A DNA stretch of 43,001 nt from Deltaproteobacteria bacterium GWA2_54_12 (GTDB taxonomy: Bacteria > Desulfobacterota > GWC2-55-46), in NCBI GenBank assembly GCA_001795535.1, contig MGPK01000019.1, forward strand, positions 23,229 through 66,229, given 5' to 3'. The position numbers and the translations under genes were made by a program. The notes under the pieces are model-generated. The model saw only the letters and a program-made list of their open reading frames with translations, was not told the origin of the DNA and ran no database searches. Of this stretch, positions 14,275-22,639 are shown piece by piece (positions within the stretch are counted from its first letter, which is position 1; each line of letters starts with the position of its first letter).

Positions 14275-15056
14275 TAAGCTTTTCCTGCGAGTATGCGCGT
14301 CATGTCTTTATGAATGAGCCCGTTTGTGGCAAGGCATTCCTTGCCGTATATCGAAAACAAGCCTCCGGAGAAGTCCGTTACCCGGCCGCCAGCTTCACTG
14401 ACGATAAGTGCCCCGGCCGCCATGTCCCATGGCCGGAGCTTCATCTCCCAGTACCCGTCGAACCTGCCGGAGGCCAGGTAGCACAGGTCAAGAGCGGCTG
14501 AGCCTGCCCTTCTTATGGCCTGGGCCTTCACAGCGAATTCAGAGAAAAAATTGAGGTTGTTGTCCCTGGAGGCCCTGAGGTCATAGGGGAAGCCCGTGGC
14601 AAGAAGGCTCCTGCCAAGGTCGTCTATGGCCGAAACCGTTATCTTCTTTCCGTTAAGGGACGCACCAATGCCCTTTTCGGCTGTAAATAGCTCATCCAGC
14701 ATCGGGTCGTAGACCGCGCCGAAAGTGACCTCTCCTGCTTCCTCGAACCCGATTGAGACGCAAAAGAACGGAAACCCGTGGGAGTAGTTAGTAGTCCCGT
14801 CCAGCGGGTCTATTATCCATTTATAAGGGGAGTCCTGCTTTACTTCCGGGCTTTCCTCCGTAAGTATGCCGTGGCCGGGAAAGGATTTCCTGATGGCGGC
14901 CATTATGAGGTCTTCGGACTTCCTGTCGATCTCGGTCACGATATCCACCGCGCCCTTGAACTCGATCCTGCCCACCTTGCCGACATGCTCTTTAAGGAGC
15001 GCCCCGGCCCTCCTGGCCGTCTCTATGGCAAACTCCCTTATATCCGTTTTTCCCAT
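14274..15056 (-). CDS. suhB: Inositol-1-monophosphatase family protein (SuhB-like)
   Basis: A 260-residue Mg/Li-sensitive phosphatase of the IMPase family, removing phosphate from inositol-1-phosphate and related sugar phosphates. Metal ligands and motifs are complete: TEIDRKSEDLI, LTEES (Glu), WIIDPLDGTTNYSHGFPFF and PWDMAAGALIVSEAGG. Length matches SuhB. An inositol-3-phosphate synthase is encoded 25 kb away (39979-41205), so together they could make free inositol, but SuhB also has an RNA-related role in other bacteria. It is the first gene of a two-gene unit with the holin-like gene. Confidence 0.88.
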   Translation of the reverse strand: MGKTDIREFAIETARRAGALLKEHVGKVGRIEFKGAVDIVTEIDRKSEDLIMAAIRKSFPGHGILTEESPEVKQDSPYKWIIDPLDGTTNYSHGFPFFCVSIGFEEAGEVTFGAVYDPMLDELFTAEKGIGASLNGKKITVSAIDDLGRSLLATGFPYDLRASRDNNLNFFSEFAVKAQAIRRAGSAALDLCYLASGRFDGYWEMKLRPWDMAAGALIVSEAGGRVTDFSGGLFSIYGKECLATNGLIHKDMTRILAGKA

Positions 15057-15156
15057 TTAAGTTGATGGCCTTTCAAAAGGGTCTATATTAACTGAATATT
15101 GCGGCAAGGGCCAGCTAATAACCGTTGAAAATACATAAGGAAGGCATGGAAAAGAC

Positions 15157-15179
15157 AAGCCCGGGTCTCCCCGGGCCTT
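15157..15179 (-). terminator. GC hairpin downstream of fmdB
   Basis: AAGCCCGGG and CCCGGGCCTT form a stem with one bulge, placed about 30 bp after the fmdB stop on the minus strand. The following sequence is only weakly T-rich. It belongs to the CCCGGG hairpin group seen at several gene ends in the window. Confidence 0.45.
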
Positions 15180-15210
15180 GTAGTTGAAAATCTCTTTATA
15201 AACCCGGTCT

Positions 15211-15459
15211 TCAGCAGTTCGGGCAGGAAGCGCAGCCGGGGTTGTTCTTTTTGTCCTTCTTGGTCTCGGTTGAACTGGAGCTGCCTGAGTAATTGTCCTT
15301 ATACCAGCCGGAACCCTTGAGATGGAAGGAAGAGGACGATATTTTCTTTTCGACCTTTCCTCCGCAGTCTTCGCATTTGCTTAGCGGCTTGTCCGAGAAC
15401 TTCTGCAAGACCTCGAACTCTTTGCCGCATTTGTGGCAGATATATTCATAAATCGGCAT
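15211..15459 (-). CDS. FmdB family zinc-ribbon protein
   Basis: An 82-residue protein starting MPIYEYICHKCGKEFEVLQK with two C-x-x-C knuckles (C-H-K-C and C-E-D-C) that bind one zinc, then a conserved K-K-I-S-S-S-S-F-H-L-K-G-S-G-W-Y segment. The low-complexity tail ends P-G-C-A-S-C-P-N-C, giving four extra cysteines. FmdB proteins are small putative regulators first noted near formamidase genes. The GGAGG ribosome site fixes the start. It appears monocistronic. Confidence 0.9.
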   Translation of the reverse strand: MPIYEYICHKCGKEFEVLQKFSDKPLSKCEDCGGKVEKKISSSSFHLKGSGWYKDNYSGSSSSTETKKDKKNNPGCASCPNC

Positions 15460-15708
15460 AGCTTTCCTCCGGGTTGTGGCAGATTACTGAGTCATTGTTT
15501 CTTGTCATCCTGCCCATATATTGTAGGTACCTGGGGGCAAGATGTCAATTTTAAAAAAAATCTTTCAGCGGTCCGCAGTGAAAAGAGCTGGCTAACCTGC
15601 TGATTTTATGACAGAATACACAAGTCCTAGGCGGCCGCTCACTTTCCCCCTGACAGTAGATTTTTTGGGTGTGGAAATGGCCCAGTGGGATAGAGAAAGA
15701 GGTAGTCA

Positions 15709-16209
15709 ATGATTATCAGAAGTGAGACTCCAGAGGACATTGCTGTAATTTCAGAGGTGACAATTGCCGCATTTTCAGACCACCCGATCAGCAATCATAC
15801 TGAGCAATTTATAATAAACGCGCTGCGTCGCGCTAACGCATTAACTATTTCTCTCGTTGCTGAAATTGACGGGAAAATAGCCGGCCATATCGCGTTTTCA
15901 CCAATCAGAATTTCTGATGGTTCCACAGGTTGGTACGGCTTAGGGCCTGTTTCGGTATTACCCGAGCTGCAAAGGCAAGGTATTGGTACGGCCCTGGTTC
16001 TTAAAGGCATTTCCATGCTGAAAGAAATTGGTGGCCAGGGTTGCGCTCTCGTTGGATACCCTGATTATTACAAGCGATTTGGTTTTAAAAACAATCCCGA
16101 TTTAATCCACGAAGGAATACCTCAAGAGTTTTTTCTTGTCCTTCATTTTTATGAGAATATCGCAAAGGGTAAAGTGGAGTTTCACGAAAGTTTTCTGGCA
16201 ACAAGGTAG
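15709..16209 (+). CDS. GNAT family N-acetyltransferase (YhbS-like)
   Basis: A 166-residue GNAT protein. The acetyl-CoA-binding motif A is clear (GLGPVSVLPELQRQGIG followed by a helix), and the late VGYPDYYKRFGF is typical of the YhbS/PA4866-like predicted acetyltransferases. The substrate is not predictable. Its base composition is clearly more AT-rich than the neighbours (many AAA, TTT, ATT and GAA codons), which suggests recent acquisition. It stands alone between fmdB and the MFS gene. The upstream 249 bp (15460-15708) is also AT-rich, and I see no recombination site there. Confidence 0.88.
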   Translation: MIIRSETPEDIAVISEVTIAAFSDHPISNHTEQFIINALRRANALTISLVAEIDGKIAGHIAFSPIRISDGSTGWYGLGPVSVLPELQRQGIGTALVLKGISMLKEIGGQGCALVGYPDYYKRFGFKNNPDLIHEGIPQEFFLVLHFYENIAKGKVEFHESFLATR

Positions 16210-16319
16210 CTGCCGGGAAAGTGTAGTAGAAAAATTCAATTTCACCCGAAAAACCAGTTACATACCCGATTTTTGTCACTGCCTCGCTTGCCGCTCCCGT
16301 TGTATCATCATCTATTGAT

Positions 16320-17630
16320 ATGAACCCAGAAGATTCAAAAAAAGAAAAAAGCCTCAGGCACTCCATCAGGGACGGGGTGTTCGTGAGCATGATGCACGGC
16401 TTTACGCTCGACTATTTCACTCCGTTTCTCATCCTCCTTGGCGGGACGATAAGGCATGTGGGCATATTGAGCGCGCTGCCGAACCTCATCGCAGCCTTTA
16501 TCCAGCTCAAGAGCCCGGATATAGCCGACAGGCTCAGTTCCCGGAAAAAGGTCATAAGCCTGTTTATCCTCATCCAGGCCTTGATGCTCCCGCCTATGGT
16601 CGCGTGCTGGTTCCTTGAATGGCGCATAGGCGTCTTCATCGCGATAGTCACCCTCTTTACGGCCTCAGGCGCGGTCATAATGCCTGCCTGGGGAAGCCTC
16701 ATGGCCGACCTGGTGAACGATGATAAAAGGGGCGAGTACTTCGGCTGGAGGAGTAAGACCCTCGGAGTAACCACTGTTCTGGCGACCTTTTCGGCCGGGT
16801 TCATCCTGCACAGGGCGGAGAAGACAAACGCCCTTCTGGGATTTGCCATAATCTTCGTCCTCGCTTTTGTCTTCAGGCTCGTCTCCTGGCACTACATGAA
16901 CAAGATGCACGAGCCAGCCATGGCAAGGAAAGAGGAGGATTACTTTTCCCTGCGTGATTTTGTCTCCCGCTACCGGACGAGCAACTTTTTGAGGTTCGTC
17001 GTCTTCGTCTCGCTCCTGAAGTTCACGGTATACATCGCCTCGCCTTTTTTCGCGGTCCTGATGCTCAAGAACCTGGGCTTCGGCTACATGTCATTCACGA
17101 TGGTCACGCTGTCCGCTACCCTTGCGGCCATAGTCAGCATAAGGCGCTGGGGCCAGCACGCGGACAGGGTAGGCAACCTCAAGGTGGTGCGCTCCACCTC
17201 GATGCTGGTCGCTCTCATCCCGATGTTCTGGCTCGTAAACCAGCACCCTGTCTACCTTTTCTTCGTGCAGGCCTTTTCGGGTTTTGCCTGGGCCGGGTTT
17301 AACCTCTCAGCCTCGAACTTTATTTACGACGCCTCGAGCCCGGGCAAGAGGACCAGGTGCATAGCGTACTTCAACTTTTTCAGCGGCGTTTCAATGAGCC
17401 TCGGGGCCCTTGTCGGCGGCTGGCTGGCCATGGTCCTTCCCACGGGCTTCCTTGAGTTCAAGACTATGAACCTCATTCTGATATCCGCCATACTGAGGCT
17501 CGCGATGGCCTATTTCCTGCCTTTTAAATTGAAAGAGGTAAGGGAGGTCGAGCACATAAGGACCCATGAGCTTTTCTGGAGTATGCTGCGCCTGAGGAGG
17601 CCGGTTTTCGCAAGGGGCGACGGGAAATAA
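16320..17630 (+). CDS. Major facilitator superfamily transporter
   Basis: A 436-residue inner-membrane protein with about eleven to twelve hydrophobic helices. The loop after helix 2 reads KSPDIADRLSSRKKVI, the MFS D-x-x-S-x-R-K position. The mid-protein ADLVNDDKRGEYFGWRSK and the VPDS-like GFNLSASNFIYDASSPGKR motifs are typical of uncharacterised drug- or sugar-type MFS proteins. The substrate is unknown. It is convergent with the U32 gene with only 10 bp between stops. The first 14 residues are charged and cytoplasmic. Confidence 0.87.
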   Translation: MNPEDSKKEKSLRHSIRDGVFVSMMHGFTLDYFTPFLILLGGTIRHVGILSALPNLIAAFIQLKSPDIADRLSSRKKVISLFILIQALMLPPMVACWFLEWRIGVFIAIVTLFTASGAVIMPAWGSLMADLVNDDKRGEYFGWRSKTLGVTTVLATFSAGFILHRAEKTNALLGFAIIFVLAFVFRLVSWHYMNKMHEPAMARKEEDYFSLRDFVSRYRTSNFLRFVVFVSLLKFTVYIASPFFAVLMLKNLGFGYMSFTMVTLSATLAAIVSIRRWGQHADRVGNLKVVRSTSMLVALIPMFWLVNQHPVYLFFVQAFSGFAWAGFNLSASNFIYDASSPGKRTRCIAYFNFFSGVSMSLGALVGGWLAMVLPTGFLEFKTMNLILISAILRLAMAYFLPFKLKEVREVEHIRTHELFWSMLRLRRPVFARGDGK

Positions 17631-17640
17631 GTGGGAAGGC

Positions 17641-18645
17641 TTACTTTACGAGGTATGACCCGAGCGTTTCGTTCGTGCCCTCGAAGGTGGCTACCGTCTT
17701 TGAGCTCCATTCCGGGCGCACCTTGTAGGCTGCGGCGTCTTTGAAGCACGAATCAACGGCGTCACGGAGGACGCCGGTCATGGCGGCGACATAGGTCTTA
17801 GTCCTCTGGCGGCCTTCTATTTTCAAGGCGGCCACCCCTGCGTCCATAAGTCCGGGAAGTATCTGGAGGACATTCAACGATTCAGGGTCTTCAAAGACAT
17901 AGGCGTAACTGCCGTCCGGCTTTGTGTATCGGCCCTTGCAGCAGGTCGGATAGGGCGACGATTCGTTCTTCCCGAGCCTGTTCAAAGTCATATTGTTGAG
18001 CGTAATGGACATCCCGCCCGCCGGTTCTGATATGAACCGGACGAACCTCGATGGCGAACACGCCCCTTCTGTGTTGGTGGACGCGCCCGTCACGAAGGAC
18101 GAAAGATAACACCTGCCCTCTATGTTGATGCACAGGCCGCCGAGAGCGAATACCTCTATTTCGACATCGGTGCGCTCCCTCAAGTGTTTTATCTCCTCGA
18201 CCGTCAACACCCTCGGCAGAACGACTCTTTTTATCCCGAAATGCTTTTTGTAGAAGTTTATGGACTCGTAGTTGGACGAGCTCGCCTGCGTCGAAAGGTG
18301 GAGGTTGGCCTGAGGATACTTATCCCTCGCGTACTTCAGCACCCCGATATTGGCTATTATGACGGCGTCGGCACTGAGCTCCATCGCCAGGTCCACGGCC
18401 TTGTACCACTTCGGGACGGCGTCTGCCTGGGGGAAGGTGTTGATGGCGACGAAGAACTTGCGACCCTTTGAGCGGATGTACTTAATGCCGTCCTCGAGCT
18501 CTTCGGGAGTGAAGTTGAGCCCCTCGAAATTCCGGGCGTTCGTAGAGTCGCTGAAGCCGAGGTATACCGCGTCCGCGCCGCTGTCAACGGCCGCCCTGAG
18601 GGAGGCAAGGTTGCCTGCCGGGGCTATGACTTCAGGTTTTGTCAT
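17641..18645 (-). CDS. U32 family protein resembling UbiU
   Basis: A 334-residue U32 (former peptidase) protein. It begins PEVIAPAGNLASLRAAVDSG and carries four cysteines spaced like the 4Fe-4S ligands of E. coli UbiU: Cys172, Cys179 and Cys196 (GGLCINIEGRCYLSSF and EGACSP), and Cys235/236 in YPTCCKG. UbiU (331 residues) works with UbiV in O2-independent ubiquinone hydroxylation. Other U32 members hydroxylate RNA or have unknown roles, and no UbiV partner is present here, so the function is inferred only. The ATG at 18645 starts exactly where homology begins and has no ribosome site; see the adjacent promoter, which implies a leaderless mRNA. Confidence 0.82.
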   Translation of the reverse strand: MTKPEVIAPAGNLASLRAAVDSGADAVYLGFSDSTNARNFEGLNFTPEELEDGIKYIRSKGRKFFVAINTFPQADAVPKWYKAVDLAMELSADAVIIANIGVLKYARDKYPQANLHLSTQASSSNYESINFYKKHFGIKRVVLPRVLTVEEIKHLRERTDVEIEVFALGGLCINIEGRCYLSSFVTGASTNTEGACSPSRFVRFISEPAGGMSITLNNMTLNRLGKNESSPYPTCCKGRYTKPDGSYAYVFEDPESLNVLQILPGLMDAGVAALKIEGRQRTKTYVAAMTGVLRDAVDSCFKDAAAYKVRPEWSSKTVATFEGTNETLGSYLVK

Positions 18646-18651
18646 GGGGAG

Positions 18652-18680
18652 AATATATAATTTTTTGATGCTTGCGTCAA
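18652..18680 (-). promoter_or_regulatory. Promoter predicted to give a leaderless U32 transcript
   Basis: On the minus strand, TTGACG (18680-18675) and TATATT (18657-18652) are 17 bp apart. The A of the ATG at 18645 lies 7 bp past the -10 box, the usual transcription start position. The absence of any Shine-Dalgarno sequence agrees. Confidence 0.55.
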
Positions 18681-18745
18681 ACTGATTGATGGAAAAGGGT
18701 ATGGCGGGAGATATTACGGGGATGCGAAGCAATCCCGTTTTGAAC

Positions 18746-18829
18746 TTCTCCCTTTTCTAAAGGGGGAGTAGGGGGATTATTTGTTTTCAGGTTAATCTCC
18801 CCTGGCCCTTCTTTAGAAAAGAGGGGGAC
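18746..18829. repeat. Dispersed palindromic repeat family B, copy 2
   Basis: Same blocks as the copy at 13053-13139: CCCTTTTCTAAAGGGGGAG, AGGGGGATTATTTG, and the closing CTTTAGAAAAGAGGGGGA. The arms are inverted. It lies between the U32 gene and the 3' end of the GGDEF-EAL gene. The next 90 bp (to 18920) hold no gene. Confidence 0.78.
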
Positions 18830-18920
18830 ATATTAAAAGGCCTGCTCATCAAAAGCTCGCGCGCGGAGCCGCATCCCTCGTGGAGTGCTCCTCGTGATGA
18901 CAACAGAACAGACGAAGGTT

Positions 18921-21872
18921 TCAGGGCCTGTTCATGAGCAGAGATTCTATGATTTTCGCGGGGGCCGGCCTGCTGAAAAGAAAGCCCTGGGCAGACCCGC
19001 AGCCCAGGTCGTTCAACATGGCGAGCTGCTCTTCGGTTTCCACGCCTTCGGCCACCACGGCGAGCCCCAGGCTGTTGGCTATGGCGATAATGCCCATTGT
19101 CATTGAAAGGCTGCTTGAGTCGGTTGCCAGGTCCCTGATGAACGAGCGGTCTATTTTCAGCGTGTCAATGGGCAGCTCCTTCAGATAGCTCAGTGAAGAG
19201 TAGCCGGTGCCGAAGTCGTCGATATAGACCATCATGCCGAGCCCTCGCGCCTTTTTCAATGTGCTGACGAATATCTCCATGTTATTCATCAGCTCGCTTT
19301 CAGTCACCTCCAGGGCGAGCTTTATTGCGCGCGAGCCGAAATCAAAGCCCAGTATGCGCTCGAGCCGTTCGCAGAAATCCGGGTGCTTTATCTGCCTTAC
19401 CGAGACATTCACGCCAAGCTTCAGGTCCCTTATGCCGCGCTTTTCCCATTCGAGGGCCTGCGCCACGGCTGTTTTCAATACCCACTCGCCTATGGGTATT
19501 ATGAGGCCGGTCTCTTCCGCCACCGGGATGAACCTGTCCGGGGACACTGGGCCGAGTGTCCTGTTATTCCATCGGAGAAGGGCCTCGACGCCGATTATCC
19601 TGCGGTCCTCGACATTGACTATTGGCTGGTAAGCGAGTTCGAATTCCTTTCTTTCGAGGGCGTGCCTGAGCTCGTTTTCCACGCCCCTCCTTTCCTGGGC
19701 CTTGAGGTTTATCTCCTGGGAGTAGTACTGGGCTGAGCCAGCGCCCGAGGCCTCGGCGGCGTGCATGGCGAGTTCCGTGTTCTTGATCAGTTCCTGCGTG
19801 GAAGCGCCGTCGTCCGGATATATGGAGATGCCTGAGTAGATTTTTATGAAGACCTCTTCGCCTGCTGCTGTTACCGAGCGGGGAAGGCCGCCTATTATCT
19901 TCTCCGCGACCATGACCGCGTCCTTCCTGTCGGCCAGGTCCAGCAGGATGACGCCGAAGTTGTCGTTCCCGAGACGGGCGACCGTGTCGCCTTCCCTTAC
20001 CGAGGCCGCAAGATACCCGGCCAGGGCCTTCAAGACATCGTCCCCGGCCCTGTGGCCGAGCGTGTCGTTTATCCTGCTGAAGTTATCTATGTCAAGCATC
20101 GCCACGGCGACTACCCTCTGGCTGTACTTGGCCCGCTTCAGGCTCTGGTCCAGGTGGTCCTCGAAGACCCATCTGTTGACGAGCCCCGTCAGGATGTCGT
20201 ACCTGGAGAGGTACTCGATACGCCTTTCTTTTTCGATTTTTTCGAGTCCGAAAGAGGTATCAGAGGCAAGCTCTAATAGAAGCCTTAATTCTTCTTCTTC
20301 GTCAAAGAAGGACGCGTCAGCGGAGTAAAGCGAGAGGGCCCCGACAGGCCTGCCTTCCACCCTCAGGGGGAAAGCGGCAACCGACCTGTAGCCGTATCTC
20401 GCGGCTAGATCTCTCCACGGCGCGAGTTTGATATCCTTTTCGAAATTTTCGACGATTATCTCGCGGTCTTCCAGAAAAGCCCTCAGGGCCAGCGGTTTTG
20501 TCCCGGCATCCGGGCTCATGTGTTCCATCAGCTTGTCAATGTACTCCTTTTCCCTGCCTGCCCAGGCCGCCGGATAGAACTGTCCCGAGTCATCTGAAAG
20601 GGCAGCCCACGCCAGCGTGAATGAGCCGTGTTCAACGGCTATGCGGCAGACCTCTTTCAGCAGGTCGTCCTTGCCCATGCTCCGTATTATCGCGCTGTTT
20701 ATCGCGCTCAGGACCGCGTATATCCTGTTGAGGCGGGCTATCCTCGTCAGGTGGCGCTCGGATTCCTCTTCGCGCGCCTCCAGGGCGTCCGCCATCGCGT
20801 TAAGGCTTCTCGCCAGCCAGTTCAGCTCCTCGCTTCCACCGTCGATTCTGACCCTGGACTTTCTTTTTCCAGCGCCAAGCTCCATGGTCACGGAAACCAG
20901 TTCCCTTACGCTCTTGAGGACAAGCTTTTCGGAGGCCAGCAGGGCCAGCAGGAGGACGAAGGCGATGATAAGCGTCGAGGTCAGCAGGTTCCTCGCGAGC
21001 AGGCGGTCGGCCTTTGCGTAGACTACCGAGGCCGGGATGCCCGATATGATGAAGATGCTGTTGCCGCTGTCGCGGGAAAGGTCGAGCTTGATGAAAGAAT
21101 AGACGCGTGGCATCTCGTCGCTGCCGCTGAGCATGGCATGCCCTTCATCCCCGGTGCTGTTGAGCAGGGGCTCAAGCTCGGAGCCTCGAAGGTTTTTGCC
21201 TGCCCACCCTTCTTCAAAAGGGTACCTGGCAAGTACTGTTCCGGCGCTGTCCGTCAGAATGACTGCCTGCCCCCATTGGAGCGGCAGGGCTGAGAGCTTC
21301 TTGCCGAGCAGAGTTATGGGCAGAGCCGCGAAAAGCACGCCCTTGAGGTCTCCCTTTTTTATGACCGGGTAGCCGAAGTTTATGGTCGCGATGCCGGTGA
21401 TAGACCCGATCTGGTAGTCTCCTATGGAGAACTCAAGGGTCTCGGCAGCCCGCTTGAAATATGTTCTATTACCAGCGTAAACCGGCGGCTTGAAGGGAAG
21501 GGCGCTCGCCCGGATCATTCCGTCAGGGCTTATGAAACCGATGTTCGAGTATATCCCCTGCTGGCGCAGCAGCTCTGTGAGCAGGGGCGTAAGGGCAGGG
21601 CTGTTTTCCGCGTCCATCGTGTGCGCGAGTACTGAAAGAAGGGTCTCCGTGTCCTGCACAAGGTCCATCTGGTGCATCGAGACATGGCGGATAGCCGAGA
21701 GCGCCTCGGCTCTGGCCTCTGCCGAGTCATGCCTGCGCTGTTCGATGTTGGTATAGATTATGAGGACAAGCGCGGGCAGGGAAGCGAGAAGCACGAGCGC
21801 GATGAGGCGCGCCCGCAGCGTTGAGAGCAGCCCGTCCGGGGCGCGGCCTTTCCTTGTTACGGTTTTTTCCAT
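18921..21872 (-). CDS. dCACHE-HAMP-GAF-GGDEF-EAL c-di-GMP signalling protein
   Basis: A 983-residue membrane sensor. Order: helix 22-40; periplasmic dCACHE-like sensor (about 45-290); helix 297-317; HAMP (318-370); GAF (about 385-545); GGDEF (552-715); EAL (735-980). The GGDEF signature is G-N-D-N-F (635-639), so cyclase activity is unlikely, but the I-site R-x-x-D (626-629) that can bind c-di-GMP is kept. The EAL domain is complete: E763-A-L, Asn822, Glu855, Asp885-Asp886 in DDFGTG, Lys906 and Glu942. It is therefore predicted to be a phosphodiesterase gated by the sensor. I start at the ATG at 21872, with AGGTGAT seven bases upstream; the in-frame GTG within that site is rejected. Confidence 0.9.
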   Translation of the reverse strand: MEKTVTRKGRAPDGLLSTLRARLIALVLLASLPALVLIIYTNIEQRRHDSAEARAEALSAIRHVSMHQMDLVQDTETLLSVLAHTMDAENSPALTPLLTELLRQQGIYSNIGFISPDGMIRASALPFKPPVYAGNRTYFKRAAETLEFSIGDYQIGSITGIATINFGYPVIKKGDLKGVLFAALPITLLGKKLSALPLQWGQAVILTDSAGTVLARYPFEEGWAGKNLRGSELEPLLNSTGDEGHAMLSGSDEMPRVYSFIKLDLSRDSGNSIFIISGIPASVVYAKADRLLARNLLTSTLIIAFVLLLALLASEKLVLKSVRELVSVTMELGAGKRKSRVRIDGGSEELNWLARSLNAMADALEAREEESERHLTRIARLNRIYAVLSAINSAIIRSMGKDDLLKEVCRIAVEHGSFTLAWAALSDDSGQFYPAAWAGREKEYIDKLMEHMSPDAGTKPLALRAFLEDREIIVENFEKDIKLAPWRDLAARYGYRSVAAFPLRVEGRPVGALSLYSADASFFDEEEELRLLLELASDTSFGLEKIEKERRIEYLSRYDILTGLVNRWVFEDHLDQSLKRAKYSQRVVAVAMLDIDNFSRINDTLGHRAGDDVLKALAGYLAASVREGDTVARLGNDNFGVILLDLADRKDAVMVAEKIIGGLPRSVTAAGEEVFIKIYSGISIYPDDGASTQELIKNTELAMHAAEASGAGSAQYYSQEINLKAQERRGVENELRHALERKEFELAYQPIVNVEDRRIIGVEALLRWNNRTLGPVSPDRFIPVAEETGLIIPIGEWVLKTAVAQALEWEKRGIRDLKLGVNVSVRQIKHPDFCERLERILGFDFGSRAIKLALEVTESELMNNMEIFVSTLKKARGLGMMVYIDDFGTGYSSLSYLKELPIDTLKIDRSFIRDLATDSSSLSMTMGIIAIANSLGLAVVAEGVETEEQLAMLNDLGCGSAQGFLFSRPAPAKIIESLLMNRP

Positions 21873-21902
21873 CGTACAAATCACCTGTTAAAAAGTAAAC
21901 GC

Positions 21903-21930
21903 TAACGCCCGGGCAGACCTCGGGCGTTTG
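21903..21930. terminator. Hairpin in the gap behind ssb
   Basis: AACGCCCG and CGGGCGTT pair around a 9-nt loop, followed on the plus strand by TGGTTTTATT. It lies between ssb and the GGDEF-EAL gene, both leftward. The T-tract is on the wrong strand for ssb, so the call is weak. Confidence 0.35.
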
Positions 21931-22005
21931 GTTTTATTCAGGGGATTCGTTCAAGAAAGATAGGTCTTAGATGCGGGAACCCCAAAGCGGGGAATGGAGA
22001 GCGCG

Positions 22006-22037
22006 TTCCGAGGGCGGCGTATGGGCCGCCCTCGGAA
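22006..22037 (-). terminator. Strong hairpin downstream of ssb
   Basis: A perfect 13-bp stem (TTCCGAGGGCGGC / GCCGCCCTCGGAA) with a 6-nt loop lies about 40 bp past the ssb stop. It has no clear T-tract, so it may act as an RNA 3'-end stabiliser or a factor-dependent terminator. Confidence 0.55.
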
Positions 22038-22077
22038 GTTTAATACATTCTGGCTTTACATTCGGTACTGGCTGATC

Positions 22078-22488
22078 CTAAAACGGTACGTCGTCTATGT
22101 CGCTTGTAGGGATTTCATCGACCGAGACATCGGATGCCGCGTGCGCGCCGCCGCCTTCGCCCTTCGACCCGAGCATCTGCATGCTGTTGGCGACTATCTC
22201 GGTGGTGTATTTCTTGTTGCCGTCCTTGTCATCCCAGCTTCTGGTCTGTATCTTGCCTTCTATGTAGACCTGCTTGCCTTTTGACAGGTACTGGCCGCAT
22301 ATCTCCGCGAGTTTGTTGAAGGCCACGACCTTGTGCCACTCGGTCTTGGTCTCCTTCTTGCCGTCCTTGGCCCATGTTTCGGTCGTGGCGAGCTTGAAGG
22401 TGACTACCGCCATGCCGCCCGGCGTGTATCTTATCTCCGGGTCAGCCCCGAGGTTGCCTACGAGAATGACCTTATTAACTCCTGCCAT
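22078..22488 (-). CDS. ssb: Single-stranded DNA-binding protein SSB
   Basis: A 136-residue SSB. The OB fold starts [20 protein letters not shown], with [20 protein letters not shown] and the aromatic [19 protein letters not shown] strand. A short Gly-rich linker follows and the acidic tip ends D-I-D-D-V-P-F, the docking peptide for replication and repair partners. It is shorter than E. coli SSB (178) because the linker is short. The ribosome site AAAGGAGA fixes the start. A promoter with an internal palindrome lies just upstream. Confidence 0.95.
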   Translation of the reverse strand: MAGVNKVILVGNLGADPEIRYTPGGMAVVTFKLATTETWAKDGKKETKTEWHKVVAFNKLAEICGQYLSKGKQVYIEGKIQTRSWDDKDGNKKYTTEIVANSMQMLGSKGEGGGAHAASDVSVDEIPTSDIDDVPF

Positions 22489-22518
22489 TTAGGGTTCTCC
22501 TTTGAGGATTGTTCCCGT

Positions 22519-22548
22519 ATTATATCTGCCTGGGCAGGCTTTTGGCAA
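22519..22548 (-). promoter_or_regulatory. ssb promoter with palindrome in the spacer
   Basis: On the minus strand, TTGCCA (22548-22543) and TATAAT (22524-22519) are 18 bp apart. The spacer contains the perfect 12-bp palindrome GCCTGGGCAGGC (22528-22539), a good place for a repressor. The leader is about 24 nt. Confidence 0.6.
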
Positions 22549-22639
22549 GTCCAATCGATACATTTTTTGGTGATATTTCCTTTCCTTGCGTGATATATTT
22601 ATACATTAAAAATCTAAAAAGGGAATATTAAGCCGTCCT

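Noticed and set aside
15460-15708. Integron attC or recombination site flanking the AT-rich GNAT gene
   Set aside because: No paired core sites or long imperfect hairpin with the right ends could be found.
18835-18915. Another copy of the family A palindrome (AGGCCTGCTCATCAAAAGCTC)
   Set aside because: Only the first 20 bp resemble the repeat; the core and right arm are missing.
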